From Ruminococcus sp. (GTDB lineage Bacteria > Bacillota > Clostridia > Oscillospirales > Ruminococcaceae): a stretch of 36,214 nucleotides of DNA. Where the stretch lies: NCBI GenBank assembly GCA_017521805.1, contig JAFXDK010000092.1, positions 1-36,214 on the forward strand, written 5' to 3'. Made by a program: the position numbers and the translations under genes. The notes under the pieces were generated by a model. The model worked only from the letters and a program-made list of their open reading frames with translations. It ran no database searches and had not been told where the DNA came from. Every line of letters begins with the position of its first letter. Position 1 is the stretch's first letter. Of this stretch, positions 25,902-34,262 are shown piece by piece.

Positions 25902-25977
25902 GTATTGTGTCGTTGGCACAATAATATTATCCTTGCCCGCAGTAGGTTGTCGGGCTGAATCCAGAAGGAGGTGTTCA
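25902..25977 (+). promoter_or_regulatory. Candidate ribosomal S6:S18 leader RNA
   Basis: Two hairpins, ATTGTG/CACAAT (25904-25909 with 25917-25922) and GCCCG/CGGGC (25935-25939 with 25951-25955), lie between the start site and AGGAGG. Firmicute rpsF leaders are known to fold around a CCG-containing element bound by the S6:S18 pair, which represses its own operon. The CCCG at 25936-25939 in this position makes it a good candidate. The fold was not compared to a covariance model. Confidence 0.55.
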
Positions 25978-25980
25978 GAA

Positions 25981-26277
25981 ATGGCAAAGGTATCCGCTAA
26001 ATACGAGGTAATGGTTGTATTCAGCCTCAAGAATGGAGAGGAGCCCATGAAGGCTCTCATTCAGAAGTTCAAGGAGAGAATCGAGCGTCATGCTGAAAAT
26101 GTTGAAGTCAACGAGGATTGGGGTAAGCGCAAGCTTGCATATCCTATCGAGGACGAGACAGAGGGCTATTACGTAATTTACACATTCGTTTCTAAGCCTG
26201 ATTATCCCGCTGAGCTTTCAAGACGTCTCAACATCACAGACGGTGTTCTTCGTTCACTGGTAACAGTTGCTGAATAA
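25981..26277 (+). CDS. rpsF: 30S ribosomal protein S6 (98 aa)
   Basis: Binds the central domain of 16S rRNA next to S18. Sequence features of the S6 fold are visible: YEVMVVFSL strand, helix with KFKERIERH, EDWGKRKLAYPI, EGYYVIYTFVS, and the last helix-strand LNITDGVLRSLVTV. Normal bacterial length. The ATG 25981 is set by AAGGAGGTG 7-10 nt upstream, although the frame is open further upstream. First gene of the classic rpsF-ssb-rpsR operon. Confidence 0.97.
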   Translation: MAKVSAKYEVMVVFSLKNGEEPMKALIQKFKERIERHAENVEVNEDWGKRKLAYPIEDETEGYYVIYTFVSKPDYPAELSRRLNITDGVLRSLVTVAE

Positions 26278-26311
26278 TCCGTATTTCATTATTTCGTAAG
26301 GAGGTTGTCAG

Positions 26312-26851
26312 ATGAATAAAGTTATTTTAATGGGCAGACTTACTGCTGACCCTGAGTTGAGACAGACTCAGAGCGGTATTTCTTCCTGTAGATTCACTGT
26401 AGCTGTCAACAGAAGCTTTGTTGATAAGAATACCGGTCAGAGACAGGCTGATTTTATCACCTGTATGGCGTGGCGACAGACAGCAGAGTTTGTTACACGT
26501 TATTTCCGCAAAGGAAGTATGATCTGCGTTGAAGGTTCGCTTAGAACAGGCAGTTATCAGGACAGAAATCATCAGGATGTAACACATTATACTACTGATG
26601 TTTATGTTGATAATGTTGAGTTTACTGGCTCAAAGCAGGAGACCGGCACAAACGGAAACAGCTATAATGATGGTAACAACGGCTATAATAACAATTATGG
26701 CGGCGGTTACAACAATAACTATAATAATTATCAGGCACCACCTCAGCAGGCAGCACCACCGCAGCCCGCTATGCCAAATAATGATAGTATGTCTTACGGA
26801 AATTCCGGGGATTTCGAGGAAATCCTCAGCGACGGCGACGTACCATTCTGA
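26312..26851 (+). CDS. ssb: Single-stranded DNA-binding protein (179 aa)
   Basis: Coats single-stranded DNA in replication, repair and recombination. An N-terminal OB-fold (about 1-105) starts MNKVILMGRLTADPELR and includes FTVAVNR and the FRKGS segment. A flexible Asn/Gly/Tyr-rich linker with Pro/Gln stretches (about 110-160) and the acidic tip ending SDGDVPF follow; this tip docks partner proteins. AAGGAGG precedes ATG 26312. It lies between rpsF and rpsR, which is the standard position for the essential housekeeping SSB in Firmicutes. Confidence 0.97.
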   Translation: MNKVILMGRLTADPELRQTQSGISSCRFTVAVNRSFVDKNTGQRQADFITCMAWRQTAEFVTRYFRKGSMICVEGSLRTGSYQDRNHQDVTHYTTDVYVDNVEFTGSKQETGTNGNSYNDGNNGYNNNYGGGYNNNYNNYQAPPQQAAPPQPAMPNNDSMSYGNSGDFEEILSDGDVPF

Positions 26852-26898
26852 TTGAATGAAAATTGAGCTGAATCATTATTACGAAAGGAGAAATTGTC

Positions 26899-27141
26899 AT
26901 GGAAAGAGAGAGAAATTCTCGTCCCTCAAAGAAGCCCCGCAAGAAGGTATGTATGTTCTGTGCGGACAGAATTGAGAGAATTGACTATAAGGATCTCGCT
27001 AAGCTGAGAAAGTGCATGACTGAGAGAGCTAAGATTCTTCCCAGAAGAGTTACAGGCACTTGTGCATTCCACCAGCGTGAGCTTACAGTTGCTGTTAAGA
27101 AGGCAAGACAGATTGCACTTCTTCCTTACGTTAGCGACTAA
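26899..27141 (+). CDS. rpsR: 30S ribosomal protein S18 (80 aa)
   Basis: Small-subunit protein that forms a heterodimer with S6. It contains CMFCADR at the N-terminus and CAFHQREL near residue 56, giving a CxxC plus C/H set, so this is the zinc-binding (C+) form. [23 protein letters not shown] is the RNA-binding core, written here in part as YKDLAKLRK and KILPRR. AAAGGAG precedes ATG 26899. Last gene of the operon, followed by a strong terminator. Confidence 0.97.
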   Translation: MERERNSRPSKKPRKKVCMFCADRIERIDYKDLAKLRKCMTERAKILPRRVTGTCAFHQRELTVAVKKARQIALLPYVSD

Positions 27142-27151
27142 TAAAAATAAT

Positions 27152-27196
27152 GAGGCAAGAGACAAGGTTTTTACTTGTCTCCTGCCTCTTATTTGT
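27152..27196 (+). terminator. Intrinsic terminator of rpsF-ssb-rpsR
   Basis: Long stem GAGGCA-GAGACAAG with CTTGTCTC-TGCCTC (27152-27188; one unpaired base on each side), then a T-rich tract. It begins 11 bp after the rpsR stop. Confidence 0.9.
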
Positions 27197-27227
27197 TATT
27201 CCGCGGCATCTCAGAAATAACAAATAA
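27189..27227 (-). terminator. AT-rich hairpin after the DUF378 gene
   Basis: A perfect 12-bp inverted repeat TTATTTGTTATT/AATAACAAATAA (27189-27200 with 27216-27227), 5 bp past the minus-strand stop. Weak base composition makes terminator function uncertain. Confidence 0.45.
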
Positions 27228-27231
27228 TTTG

Positions 27232-27450
27232 TTACTGGTGGGCTGTGCTTACTGCAAATTCCTCGTTCTTTCTGAAGAGGAGAGAAATGCACCATACAGC
27301 TGAAATTGCTACAAGAATGTAGACTGCTCTTGCTGCAAGGCTTCCTGCACCGCCAAGTAACCATGCAACCAGGTCAAGCTCGAAAATTCCTACAAGACCC
27401 CAGTTGATTCCTCCTACGATAAGGAGGATAAGTGCGATTTTGTCCCACAT
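27232..27450 (-). CDS. DUF378 family small membrane protein (72 aa)
   Basis: Small protein with two TM helices (about 4-22 and 38-58). The family motif GGINWGLVGIFELDLVAWL lies in and after the first helix. DUF378 (YuzA-like) proteins are widespread in Firmicutes and have no assigned role. The start is placed at ATG 27450 (MWDKIALIL) because AGAGGTG lies 7 nt upstream; the longer frame lacks a site. It is transcribed alone on the minus strand, convergent with rpsR. The C-terminus is a short charged cytoplasmic tail. Confidence 0.88.
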   Translation of the reverse strand: MWDKIALILLIVGGINWGLVGIFELDLVAWLLGGAGSLAARAVYILVAISAVWCISLLFRKNEEFAVSTAHQ

Positions 27451-27535
27451 AAGTGAACACCTCTTTTCAAGCGCCATACTTTTCAACGCCTGAAATTATT
27501 ATTGCAGAAAATCACAGAAATATACAGGGAAAATA

Positions 27536-27565
27536 TGTAAAAAATAAACACCCCGAAAGGTGTTT
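27536..27565 (-). terminator. Intrinsic terminator of the HPr-like gene
   Basis: AAACACC/GGTGTTT (27546-27552 with 27559-27565), 6-nt loop, T-rich on the minus strand beyond it. Confidence 0.75.
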
Positions 27566-27593
27566 AAAGTGTGTGTTTATGTATTATCTGCTT

Positions 27594-27627
27594 TTTTGAT
27601 TACTTAATGATTTTGATTACTTAACGA
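27594..27627. repeat. 17-bp tandem duplication at the end of the HPr-like gene
   Basis: TTTTGATTACTTAATGA (27594-27610) is repeated with one change at 27611-27627. The copy carries a second version of the last codons and stop codon of the gene. Confidence 0.85.
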
Positions 27628-27847
27628 TGAATCTGTCGATATCAGCTAAGAACTTTTCAGCATCATCTGTGTGGATGTTGAGTTCGATGGGCTTTGAGAG
27701 GTCAAGGCTGAAAATACCCATAATGGACTTAGCGTCTACAGCGTATCTGCCTGATACGAGGTCGATGTCAAATTCGTACTTCATAACTGTGTTTACGAAG
27801 TCCTTAACGTCGTTGATTGCCTGAAGTGAAACTGTTGTCTTAGTCAT
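27617..27847 (-). CDS. HPr-like protein lacking the phosphorylatable histidine (76 aa)
   Basis: The C-terminal two thirds match HPr/PTS phosphocarriers: YEFDIDLVSGRYAVDAKSIMG, seen as DIDLVSG and AKSIMGIFSLDLSKPIEL. The regulatory serine equivalent to HPr Ser46 is Ser41 in KSIMG. Where HPr has GLHARPA with the active-site His15, this protein has AINDVKD, and there is no histidine nearby, so it cannot carry phosphate from enzyme I. It is also short (76 versus about 87 residues). Such proteins may act like Crh, as Ser-phosphorylated partners of CcpA, which is inference. ATG 27847 has GGAGG 8 nt upstream. Monocistronic with a consensus promoter. Confidence 0.85.
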   Translation of the reverse strand: MTKTTVSLQAINDVKDFVNTVMKYEFDIDLVSGRYAVDAKSIMGIFSLDLSKPIELNIHTDDAEKFLADIDRFIVK

Positions 27848-27927
27848 AATCATTACCTCCTGATTGTGAATGGTTGTTTTTTCTTGTTTATCTTTTCTTC
27901 CTTTGCGGTTTTCCTTTCCGCAAGTAT

Positions 27928-27956
27928 ATAATAACACTAAAAAACGCCTATGTCAA
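27928..27956 (-). promoter_or_regulatory. Promoter of the HPr-like gene
   Basis: Minus strand TTGACA (27951-27956), 17-bp spacer, TATTAT (27928-27933), about 80 bp ahead of the start codon. A short GC-rich inverted repeat (GCGG/CCGC, near 27904-27922) lies in the leader. Confidence 0.85.
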
Positions 27957-27997
27957 GGGGTTTTTTATAAATTCGGCATTTTGGCGATTAATGTTGT

Positions 27998-28072
27998 TTA
28001 TTCTTTCCATGTTTTTGGAGATAAAGAATAATTATTCACACTGCACAAAATGGGATCTTGAAATTTGTGCAG
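27998..28072 (+). promoter_or_regulatory. Two hairpins upstream of mtaB
   Basis: TTATTCTTT/AAAGAATAA (27998-28006 with 28023-28031) and CTGCACAAA/TTTGTGCAG (28041-28049 with 28064-28072). The second lies 37 bp before the mtaB start. No clear promoter is seen in this gap, so these may be leader structures or processing sites. Confidence 0.45.
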
Positions 28073-28109
28073 ATTAAACATTGAGAATTTTCTGATAAAA
28101 GGATGAAAT

Positions 28110-29423
28110 ATGTATAAAGTATATTTTATAACTTTCGGCTGCAAGGTCAGTCAGTATGAAACTGAATGTATGCGAAGCTGCTTTGCTTCAAATGGATTTG
28201 ATATTGCGGATTCCGAAGATAAAGCGCAGATTTTTGTTGTAAACTCTTGCACCGTCACGGGAAGCGGAGATAAAAAATCCCTTTATGCTGTAAGACGGCT
28301 GAGACGTGCTTATCCCGGTTCAGTTATAGTTCTTACGGGGTGTCTGCCACAGAGCAACATGGATATCGGAGAAGTGTGTATCGAAGCTGATATCATTAAC
28401 GGTACTAAAGAACGTGATGCACTTCCCACACTTGTGAAACGGGTTATTGCGGATAAGTCGCGTATACTCCACGTTCCCGAATTTGTGTCGGGGGAGAAGT
28501 TTGAGGATATCCCTTACGAAAGCTCTTTTAATCAGACCCGCGCCTTTATGAAGATACAGGACGGCTGTAACTGCTTCTGTTCTTATTGCATAATTCCCTA
28601 TGCAAGAGGTCGCTGTCGTAGTAAGTCCATAGAATCTGTAAAATCCGAGGCGAAGCGGCTTGCTGAATCGGGACACAGAGAGATTGTGCTTGTGGGTATC
28701 AATCTCGCTTTTTACGGGCAGGAATTCGGATTGCGGCTTGCTGACGCTGTAGAAATCTGCTGTAATACCAAGGGGATTGACCGCGTGCGCCTTGGTTCTA
28801 TTGAACCTGAAATGCTTACAGATGAGGATCTACAGCGTTTATCTGCTTTATCTGAATTCTGCCCTCAGTTTCATTTGTCACTGCAAAGCGGAAGTGAAAC
28901 TGTACTCAAACGTATGAATAGAAAATATACTCCAGATGAATATATGTCAATAGTTAAAAAAATTCGCGGATATTTTCCCGATGCCGCATTTACTACTGAC
29001 GTAATGGTTGGATTTCCCGAAGAAACTGACGCGGAATTTGAAGAATCCCTTGATTTTGTTGAAAAAGTAGGATTTGCGGCAATTCATGTTTTCCAGTATT
29101 CACCGCGAAAGAATACTCCTGCTGCTTCAATGAAGCAGATTCCCAATAAAATTAAGGCGGAACGTGGCGACAGAATGAAAGCCGCAGGGGAGAAACTCTC
29201 GAAAAAATATCTGCAAAGTCTTATCGGGAAAAAAGTTCCTGTGCTGTTTGAGCGCGAAAATTCCCCTGAATTTCATCAGGGACATGCTCCGGACCATACC
29301 CTTGTAAAAGTTTTTCGAGAAAATTCAAAAAAATGTTTGCGTAATTCAATTTTATATGTTATAATAGAAGAGTGCAGAAATGATTACTGCATTGGCAGGA
29401 TTGCCGACGATAATTACACGTGA
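28110..29423 (+). CDS. mtaB: tRNA t6A37 methylthiotransferase MtaB (437 aa)
   Basis: Radical-SAM enzyme that adds a methylthio group to t6A37 of ANN-decoding tRNAs, giving ms2t6A. The N-terminal UPF0004 domain supplies three cluster cysteines, Cys11 (TFGCKVSQYE), Cys47 (NSCTVT) and Cys78 (TGCLPQ). The radical-SAM CxxxCxxC is Cys153, Cys157 and Cys160 in DGCNCFCSYCIIPYARG; an extra Cys155 is unusual but outside the motif. A TRAM-like domain forms the last 70 residues. The FGCKVSQYE opening separates MtaB from MiaB and RimO. AAAGGATG precedes ATG 28110. purL follows 51 bp later with no terminator, so they may be co-transcribed. Confidence 0.93.
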   Translation: MYKVYFITFGCKVSQYETECMRSCFASNGFDIADSEDKAQIFVVNSCTVTGSGDKKSLYAVRRLRRAYPGSVIVLTGCLPQSNMDIGEVCIEADIINGTKERDALPTLVKRVIADKSRILHVPEFVSGEKFEDIPYESSFNQTRAFMKIQDGCNCFCSYCIIPYARGRCRSKSIESVKSEAKRLAESGHREIVLVGINLAFYGQEFGLRLADAVEICCNTKGIDRVRLGSIEPEMLTDEDLQRLSALSEFCPQFHLSLQSGSETVLKRMNRKYTPDEYMSIVKKIRGYFPDAAFTTDVMVGFPEETDAEFEESLDFVEKVGFAAIHVFQYSPRKNTPAASMKQIPNKIKAERGDRMKAAGEKLSKKYLQSLIGKKVPVLFERENSPEFHQGHAPDHTLVKVFRENSKKCLRNSILYVIIEECRNDYCIGRIADDNYT

Positions 29424-29474
29424 GAAATTGCGTGTCAAAAATATCCCTCTGGGAGAATGGAGATAGAAGTAATT

Positions 29475-32400
29475 ATGTCCGTATTCAGAATTTATTCCGA
29501 AAAGAAACCCGAGTTTGCCGTTGAAGCTCAGTCAGTTCTCAGCGACATCAAAACTGCACTCAGACTTGATATCAAGAATATCAGAGTGCTGAACCGCTAT
29601 GACGCTGACAGACTGTCAGAAGAGGATTTCAATGCTGCAATCAGTACTGTATTCTCTGAGCCTGCTGTTGACGTTGTTTACAGCGTGCTTCCTAAGCTTG
29701 CTGAAGGAGAGAGAATATTTGCTGTTGAGTATCTGCCCGGTCAGTTTGACCAGCGTGCAGACAGCTGTGAGCAGTGCATTCAGATTCTCCGTCAGGGCGA
29801 GAGATGTCGTGTGAGAAATGCAAGAGTGTATATCATCGACGGAAATATTACCGATGAGGAATTTGCAAAGCTCAAATCATACATCATCAACCCCGTTGAA
29901 AGCCGTGAGGCTTCACTTGATACTGTTGATACTCTCGATACAAATTATGAGATTCCTACAACCGTTGAAACTCTTGAGGGCTTCATTAACCTCAATGAAA
30001 AGGGACTTCGTGCATTTGTAAGCGAGTTCGGTCTTGCTATGGATTACGATGATATCAAGTTCTGTCAGGATTATTTTCGCAATACAGAGCGTCGTGACCC
30101 CACTATTACAGAAATCCGCATGATTGATACATATTGGTCTGACCACTGCCGTCACACTACATTCCTTACAAATGTTGAGGATGTAAATGTAGTTACTCCC
30201 TATATCAAGGATACTTATGAGATGTATCTCAATGTCCGTGAGGAGCTTGGCAGAACAAATAAGCCAATCACTCTTATGGATCTTGGTACAATTGCCGCTA
30301 AGAAGCTTAAAGCTGACGGACTTCTTCCCGACCTTGACGAAAGTGAGGAAATCAATGCCTGCTCTGTAAAGATTAAGGTTGATATCGACGGCGAGACTGA
30401 GGACTGGATTCTCATGTTCAAGAATGAGACACATAACCACCCCACAGAAATCGAGCCTTTCGGCGGTGCGGCTACTTGTCTCGGCGGTGCTATCCGTGAC
30501 CCGCTTTCAGGTCGTTCATATGTATATCAGGCTATGCGTGTAACAGGTGCGGCTAATCCCCTTGTACCTGTTGAGGATACAATTGCAGGTAAGCTTCCTC
30601 AGAGAAAGATTACTGTCGGTGCGGCTAACGGTTACAGTTCCTACGGTAACCAGATTGGACTTGCTACAGGTCACGTATCTGAGATTTACCACCCAGGCTA
30701 TGTTGCAAAGCGTATGGAGATAGGTGCTGTTCTCGGTGCTGCTCCCGCTGAAAATATCAGACGTGAAAGACCTGCCGCCGGAGATGTTGTTATCCTCCTT
30801 GGCGGTAAGACAGGCCGTGACGGCTGCGGCGGTGCTACAGGTTCTTCAAAATCGCACACACTTGAATCCCTTGAAAGCTGTGGTGCTGAGGTTCAGAAGG
30901 GTAATCCCCCTGAGGAGAGAAAGCTCCAGAGACTTTTCCGCAATCCCGAGGTTACAAAGCTTATCAAGAGATGTAACGACTTCGGTGCAGGCGGCGTATC
31001 AGTTGCTATCGGTGAGCTGACAGACGGTCTTATTATCAATCTCAACGCAGTTCCTAAGAAGTACGACGGTCTTGACGGTACTGAAATTGCAATCTCCGAA
31101 TCCCAGGAGCGTATGGCTGTTGTTGTTGCTCCCGAGGATGTTGAGAAGTTCATGGAGGAGGCTAAGAAAGAAAATCTCGAAGCTACTCTCGTTGCTGATG
31201 TTGTGGACGAGCCTCGTCTTAAGATGAACTGGAATGGCAAGACAATTGTAAATCTTTCAAGAGACTTCCTTAACTCCAACGGTGCCGCTAAGCATACAAA
31301 TATCGTTATTGACGATCCCGATAATATCCGTGATGAAGAGCTTTCCGACAACGCTGAAGAGTGGACAAAGCTCATGGGCAGTCTCAACGTTTGCTCACAG
31401 AAGGGACTTGTTGAAAAGTTCGACTCCACTATTGGTGCAGGAACTGTTCTTATGCCTTACGGCGGTGTATGCCAGATGTCACCCTCACAGGCTATGGCGG
31501 CTAAGATTCCAGTATTAAAGGGTGAGACAAACACCTGCTCACTTATGGGCTGGGGCTATAATCCCGATATATCTGTAATCAGCCCCTACCATGGCGCAAT
31601 GCTTGCTGTAATTGAATCAATTGCTAAGGTTGTTGCCGCAGGCGGTACTTACAAGAAATGCTGGCTCACATTCCAGGAATACTTCGAGAGAACTCAGAAT
31701 GACCCTAAGCGCTGGGGTAAGCCTATGGCTGCACTTCTTGGTGCATTTAAGGCTCAGCTTGAAATGGGCTGTGGCTCTATCGGCGGTAAGGATTCAATGT
31801 CTGGTACATTTGAGAATATCGACGTTCCTCCTACGCTTGTATCTTTTGCTGTATCAACTGCTAAGGCTGACAAGGTTGTTTCCACTGAATTCAAAAAGGC
31901 TGGCAACAAGGTTATATACATCGCTCCCGAGTACGATTCAGACGGACTTCCTGTATTCAGCAGTGTAAAGAGCGTATTCGACAAGGTTGAGGAAATTATT
32001 TCCGCAGGCAGAGCGGCTTCAATCTGGACTATCGGTTATGGCGGTGTTGCTGAGGGTATAGCTAAGATGTGCTTCGGTAACAAGCTTGGTTTCGAATTTG
32101 CTGAGCGTCTTGCTCCTGAGACTATGTTCAAGCCCACTTATGGCGGATTTATTATCGAGCTTACAGGCGAGGCTTCCGATGACGAGAGAGTTATTGGTAA
32201 GGTTATTGACAGTTATAAGATTTGCACAATCGACTATATCGTAGGTCTTGACAGCCTCCAGAGAGTATGGGAGGGCAAGCTTGAGCCTGTATTCCCATGC
32301 AGAATCAAGACAACAGATGCTACTCCTGCGACATACAGCTTTAAGAATACAGAAAAGCTTTCGTCTGCTGAGAAGTTTGCAAAGCCCAGAGTTCTTATCC

Positions 32401-33179
32401 CTGTATTCCCCGGTACAAACTGCGAATACGACACTGCAAGAGCCTTTGAAAAGGCTGGAGCAATCGCTGAAACTGTAATTATCCGCAACATGTTTGCAGG
32501 CGATATCGAGCAGTCAGTTGACTACTTTGAAAAGGCAATCAAGGAATCACAGATTATCATGATTCCCGGCGGTTTCAGCGGCGGTGACGAGCCCGAGGGA
32601 AGCGGTAAGTTCATTACAGCATTCTTCCGCAATCCTAAGATTAAGGACGCTGTTCACGAGCTTCTGAAAAATCGTGACGGTCTTATGCTTGGTATCTGTA
32701 ACGGCTTCCAGGCACTTGTTAAGCTTGGTCTTGTACCTTTCGGTGAAATTGTTGATATGAACGGTGATTCGCCTACACTTACATTCAACACAATCAACCG
32801 TCATCAGTCCATGATGGTTAATACACGTATTGCTTCAAATAAGAGCCCATGGCTCTATGGTACAGAGGTTGGCGATATCCACTGCGTACCGATTTCACAC
32901 GGAGAGGGTCGCTTTGTAGCTCCTGCAAGCCTTATTCAGCAGCTTGCAAACAACGGACAGATTGCAACTCAGTACGTTGACCTTGATGGCTGTCCTACAA
33001 TGGATATCCGTTACAATCCCAATACTTCAATAGAGGCTATTGAGGGTATCACATCTCCCGACGGCAGAGTATTCGGTAAAATGGGTCACTCTGAGCGTAA
33101 GGGCGGAAATATTTGCAAGAATGTTGACGGTAACAAGGATCAGAAGATATTCGAAAGCGGTGTAGCTTACTTCAAGTAA
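29475..33179 (+). CDS. purL: Phosphoribosylformylglycinamidine synthase, single-chain (1234 aa)
   Basis: Fourth step of de novo purine synthesis: FGAR plus glutamine and ATP to FGAM. One polypeptide carries an N-terminal PurS-like region, two AIRS-type synthetase halves (SDHCRHTTF, NETHNHPTEIEPFGGAATCLGG, and GSIGGKDSMSGTF in the second half), and a C-terminal class I glutamine amidotransferase (about 985-1234; VFPGTNCEYD, catalytic Cys1075 in LGICNGFQ, SHGEGRF). Clostridia often have this fused form, while Bacillus uses separate purS, purQ and purL. ATG 29475 (MSVFRIYSEKK) is preferred; an earlier ATG at 29457 overlaps its own Shine-Dalgarno. No other pur genes are adjacent and no purine riboswitch is visible. 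Strong codon bias suggests high expression. Confidence 0.96.
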   Translation: MSVFRIYSEKKPEFAVEAQSVLSDIKTALRLDIKNIRVLNRYDADRLSEEDFNAAISTVFSEPAVDVVYSVLPKLAEGERIFAVEYLPGQFDQRADSCEQCIQILRQGERCRVRNARVYIIDGNITDEEFAKLKSYIINPVESREASLDTVDTLDTNYEIPTTVETLEGFINLNEKGLRAFVSEFGLAMDYDDIKFCQDYFRNTERRDPTITEIRMIDTYWSDHCRHTTFLTNVEDVNVVTPYIKDTYEMYLNVREELGRTNKPITLMDLGTIAAKKLKADGLLPDLDESEEINACSVKIKVDIDGETEDWILMFKNETHNHPTEIEPFGGAATCLGGAIRDPLSGRSYVYQAMRVTGAANPLVPVEDTIAGKLPQRKITVGAANGYSSYGNQIGLATGHVSEIYHPGYVAKRMEIGAVLGAAPAENIRRERPAAGDVVILLGGKTGRDGCGGATGSSKSHTLESLESCGAEVQKGNPPEERKLQRLFRNPEVTKLIKRCNDFGAGGVSVAIGELTDGLIINLNAVPKKYDGLDGTEIAISESQERMAVVVAPEDVEKFMEEAKKENLEATLVADVVDEPRLKMNWNGKTIVNLSRDFLNSNGAAKHTNIVIDDPDNIRDEELSDNAEEWTKLMGSLNVCSQKGLVEKFDSTIGAGTVLMPYGGVCQMSPSQAMAAKIPVLKGETNTCSLMGWGYNPDISVISPYHGAMLAVIESIAKVVAAGGTYKKCWLTFQEYFERTQNDPKRWGKPMAALLGAFKAQLEMGCGSIGGKDSMSGTFENIDVPPTLVSFAVSTAKADKVVSTEFKKAGNKVIYIAPEYDSDGLPVFSSVKSVFDKVEEIISAGRAASIWTIGYGGVAEGIAKMCFGNKLGFEFAERLAPETMFKPTYGGFIIELTGEASDDERVIGKVIDSYKICTIDYIVGLDSLQRVWEGKLEPVFPCRIKTTDATPATYSFKNTEKLSSAEKFAKPRVLIPVFPGTNCEYDTARAFEKAGAIAETVIIRNMFAGDIEQSVDYFEKAIKESQIIMIPGGFSGGDEPEGSGKFITAFFRNPKIKDAVHELLKNRDGLMLGICNGFQALVKLGLVPFGEIVDMNGDSPTLTFNTINRHQSMMVNTRIASNKSPWLYGTEVGDIHCVPISHGEGRFVAPASLIQQLANNGQIATQYVDLDGCPTMDIRYNPNTSIEAIEGITSPDGRVFGKMGHSERKGGNICKNVDGNKDQKIFESGVAYFK

Positions 33180-33190
33180 TATCTATAATA

Positions 33191-33221
33191 AAAACGGTAT
33201 CGTTTTGGCGATACCGTTTTT
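33191..33221 (+). terminator. Intrinsic terminator of purL
   Basis: A perfect 12-bp stem AAAACGGTATCG/CGATACCGTTTT (33191-33202 with 33209-33220), 6-nt loop, ending in T residues. Confidence 0.92.
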
Positions 33222-33233
33222 CCGCTTAGGGAA

Positions 33234-33262
33234 TGGACAAATTGTGGATAATATGGTATAAT
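33234..33262 (+). promoter_or_regulatory. Promoter of the pyridoxal kinase gene
   Basis: TGGACA (33234-33239), 17-bp spacer, TATAAT (33257-33262), about 55 bp ahead of the start codon. Confidence 0.8.
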
Positions 33263-33317
33263 AATGAGAAAGAAGATTAATTAATGCGGTGGATTCCGCA
33301 AAGAAAGAATGATTACT

Positions 33318-34157
33318 ATGAAGAAGATTGTTACAATACAGGATATTTCCTGTTTCGGTAAATGCTCCTTGACCGTTGCTCTGCCTATAATTTCCGCTAT
33401 GGGAATCGAAACAGCTGTTATACCTACGGCAGTTCTGTCAACACATACAGGCGGATTCGAGGGATATACATTTCACGATTTATCTGCGGATATTTCGGAT
33501 ATTTCAGCTCATTGGAAATCACTTGGACTGAAATTTGACGCTATATATACGGGATATCTTGGTTCTGCGGCGCAAGTTAAAATAGTATCGGATTTTTTTG
33601 ATAATTTTGGAGATGAAGAAAATTTTATTGTTGTTGACCCTGTTCTTGGTGACCATGGCAGGCTGTATGCAGGCTTTACTGATGAATTTGTATCGCAGAT
33701 GCGTCATCTTTGCAAAAAAGCTGATTATATCATGCCAAATATGACGGAGGCAAGTTTTCTTCTTGGGATTCCATATCGTGAAGCTGATGACGAGTACTAT
33801 GTGAAAGATGTGCTGAAAAGGCTGTCCGAACTGGGCTGTCGTGTTCCTGTACTCACGGGAGTACGCTTCGGAGGATCTGAGGGGGCGGTGGCTTATGACA
33901 GGGATACGGGTGAGTATTATTCTTCTTTTGGCAAGCATGTTGAGCGTCAGCTTCATGGCACGGGGGATATTTTTGCCAGCGTGTTCACAGGTGCGGTAAC
34001 TCTTGGGAAATCCGTTCAGCAGGCGCTTGATATTGCGGTTAAGTATATCTCCGAGTGTATTGAAGTGACTTTACCCTGCGCTGATGAAGTGTGGTACGGA
34101 AGTTGTTTCGAGCTTTGTCTTGACAAGCTGATTGGGTATACCAAAGGGAACTTCTAA
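33318..34157 (+). CDS. Pyridoxal/pyridoxamine kinase, PfkB-like fold (279 aa)
   Basis: Phosphorylates vitamin B6 vitamers (pyridoxal, pyridoxamine) in the salvage route to pyridoxal 5'-phosphate. The N-terminus KKIVTIQDISCFGKCSLTVALPI, visible as TIQDISCFGKCSLT, and HTGGF are typical of the PdxK/PdxY group. VVDPVLGDHGRLY and MPNMTEASFLLG lie mid-protein, and the catalytic aspartate is in the LHGTGDIFASV motif (Asp at about 217). ATG 33318 is preferred since AGAAAG lies 10 nt upstream; an in-frame ATG at 33309 is possible. It stands alone with its own promoter, between purL and sigG. The alternative, a HMP kinase (ThiD), is less likely given the N-terminal motif. Confidence 0.9.
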   Translation: MKKIVTIQDISCFGKCSLTVALPIISAMGIETAVIPTAVLSTHTGGFEGYTFHDLSADISDISAHWKSLGLKFDAIYTGYLGSAAQVKIVSDFFDNFGDEENFIVVDPVLGDHGRLYAGFTDEFVSQMRHLCKKADYIMPNMTEASFLLGIPYREADDEYYVKDVLKRLSELGCRVPVLTGVRFGGSEGAVAYDRDTGEYYSSFGKHVERQLHGTGDIFASVFTGAVTLGKSVQQALDIAVKYISECIEVTLPCADEVWYGSCFELCLDKLIGYTKGNF

Positions 34158-34262
34158 AGTTGATAGTTTGAATTAGTGGCAAAATTGTAAAAATTTTCCA
34201 TTGATTAAATCTGGAAATACGGACCATAATAATATCAATAAATTTGATTTGGAGATATTATT

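Noticed and set aside
25819-25980. N-terminal extension of ribosomal protein S6
   Set aside because: It spans the promoter and leader. ATG 25981 with a strong ribosome binding site gives a normal S6.
29340-29475. Possible purL promoter (TATAAT near 29358) and purine riboswitch
   Set aside because: The matching -35 has only three consensus bases and the sequence before purL lacks the conserved purine aptamer core. Co-transcription with mtaB is simpler.
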